From: Chloroflexota bacterium
GTDB lineage: Bacteria > Chloroflexota > Dehalococcoidia > Lucifugimonadales > CATQGZ01
Direction: 5' to 3'
DNA length: 5,704 nt
Assembly (NCBI GenBank): GCA_027624995.1
Contig: JAQBTI010000160.1
Location: 1-5,704 of the forward strand
Below the pieces are notes generated by a model that worked only from the letters and a program-made list of their open reading frames with translations, had not been told where the DNA came from and searched no databases. Positions 4,936 to 5,704 of the stretch are shown piece by piece. Made by a program: the position numbers and the translations under genes. Numbering within the stretch: the stretch's first letter is position 1; every line of letters starts with the position of its first letter.

Positions 4936-5704
4936 CTAGCCGGTGAGCTCTTTTCTGACGATGTTGGTGCCGGCGACCATGGCCTGCAGCTTTAGGTAGG
5001 TGATCCACCTGGGGAGCTGGAAGAAGCCGCAGTCGGGGCTGATGTAGAGCCTGTCGGGCGGGACCTGGTCGAGAAAGAGCCGAATGCGCTCGGCGACGTC
5101 CTCGGGCTTTTCGACGTAGAAGGACTTCACGTCTATGACGCCAGCGCCCAACTCCATGTCGAGTCCGAGCTCTCCCCAGAGACCGCTCTCGGACATCTCA
5201 CGATTGGCGAACTCCAGGACAAGCTGGTCGGCCCGGGCGTCGAGCAGCTCCGGGAACATCCAACGGTAAGTCCTCTTGCCGCGCGGGCGGCTGGAGAGGT
5301 TGCCGAAGCAGATGTGCAGGGCGAGCTTGGCGTCGACGCCTTCGACGCAGGCGTTGTACAACTCGACCCACTGTTTGACCTCGCCGGGGATCACTGCGAA
5401 GGAGGGTTCGTCGATCTGGATGAAGTCAGCGCCTGCCGCCACCAGCGCCTTGAGCTCAGCGTTGATTACGCTTGCGAATTCCGAGGCCAGCTCCAGGCGG
5501 TCCTTGTAGCCTTCGCGGGGTCGGATATGCATTGTGATGGTCAGGGGACCCGGGCATGTGGCCTTGATCGGTCTGCTCGTGTGGTCCTTGGCGTAGTTGA
5601 ACTCCTCGACGATGCCTAGACCGTGGGGCACGGTGACTTTTTCGACGGTGTGGTAGCGCTGCGGGCTGTCGTAGCCGTACGGGCCCACCTTTCGGAGCGG
5701 CGGG
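4936..5704 (-). CDS. MetE-like zinc methyltransferase core protein (5' end missing)
   Basis: This is the C-terminal 255 residues of a protein related to the catalytic domain of cobalamin-independent methionine synthase, which moves a methyl group to a zinc-bound thiol. Counting from the GTG at 5686-5688, the four zinc ligands of that family are visible: His125 and Cys127 in LHICFGN, Glu159 in LVLEFAN and Cys220 in SPDCGF. IQIDEP (90-95) supplies the conserved Asp. The frame stays open to the window edge with five more codons before the GTG, so the true start is probably outside. About 100 residues including the homocysteine loop are expected to be missing, which would give a stand-alone core protein of about 350 residues lacking the MetE N-terminal domain, if the family's usual length holds. 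Related stand-alone proteins use corrinoid methyl donors (archaeal MetE) or act on coenzyme M epoxide adducts, so methionine synthesis is not assured. Soluble, same strand as the CaiB-family gene but 178 bp upstream. Confidence 0.88.
   Translation of the reverse strand, partial: PPLRKVGPYGYDSPQRYHTVEKVTVPHGLGIVEEFNYAKDHTSRPIKATCPGPLTITMHIRPREGYKDRLELASEFASVINAELKALVAAGADFIQIDEPSFAVIPGEVKQWVELYNACVEGVDAKLALHICFGNLSSRPRGKRTYRWMFPELLDARADQLVLEFANREMSESGLWGELGLDMELGAGVIDVKSFYVEKPEDVAERIRLFLDQVPPDRLYISPDCGFFQLPRWITYLKLQAMVAGTNIVRKELTG

Noticed and set aside
1..5704. Insertion sequence or prophage
   Set aside because: No transposase, integrase or phage gene, and no long terminal inverted repeats bounding a module.

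Overview
The window looks like a stretch of chromosome from a free-living bacterium with GC-rich DNA. No ribosomal, tRNA, phage, plasmid or transposase gene is visible. Four protein genes, all on the minus strand, fill about 72 percent of it. In transcription order they are a cobalamin-independent methionine synthase (MetE) type zinc methyltransferase core (cut by the right edge), a CaiB/BaiF-family (class III) CoA-transferase or acyl-CoA racemase, a medium-chain type acyl-CoA synthetase, and an FMN-dependent alpha-hydroxy-acid dehydrogenase/oxidase. This gene mix and the short palindromic intergenic repeats recall environmental Chloroflexota (Dehalococcoidia/SAR202-like) or Actinomycetota. 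That placement is a loose inference and no marker gene confirms it.

Right part (4936-5704): the C-terminal 255 residues of the MetE-like protein, with all four expected zinc ligands. Next comes a 178-bp spacer (4758-4935) packed with three kinds of small repeat: a CTCTCCC/GGGAG hairpin, a CCTTCGACAAGCTCAGG element, and two palindromes of one REP-like family in opposite orientation.

Centre (1979-4757): the CaiB-family gene and the acyl-CoA synthetase overlap by 62 bp with the annotated start, so they are almost certainly one transcription unit. A ligase paired with a CaiB protein that carries a racemase-like His/Asp pair suggests activation of a carboxylic acid to its CoA ester, followed by epimerisation or CoA exchange. 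The substrate cannot be read from sequence. A strong hairpin with a T tract (1889-1912) probably ends this unit.

Left-centre (718-1773): the FMN enzyme follows after a 205-bp gap that holds that terminator and a second dyad (1842-1858). It starts at TTG behind a near-ideal Shine-Dalgarno, and probably has its own promoter, although I could not identify one with confidence.

Left end (1-717): no credible gene. Overlapping open frames occur in several phases and their translations merely follow the repeats. The stretch holds three diverged direct-repeat copies of about 55-65 bp (138-193, 384-446, 583-640), three palindromes of the same family found beside the CaiB gene, and a terminator-like hairpin with a T run on the plus strand (56-87). 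That hairpin suggests a plus-strand gene ends just outside the window. The repeats are the least ordinary thing here; the protein genes are recognisable metabolic families, and I see no clear evidence of a new defence, mobile or regulatory system.
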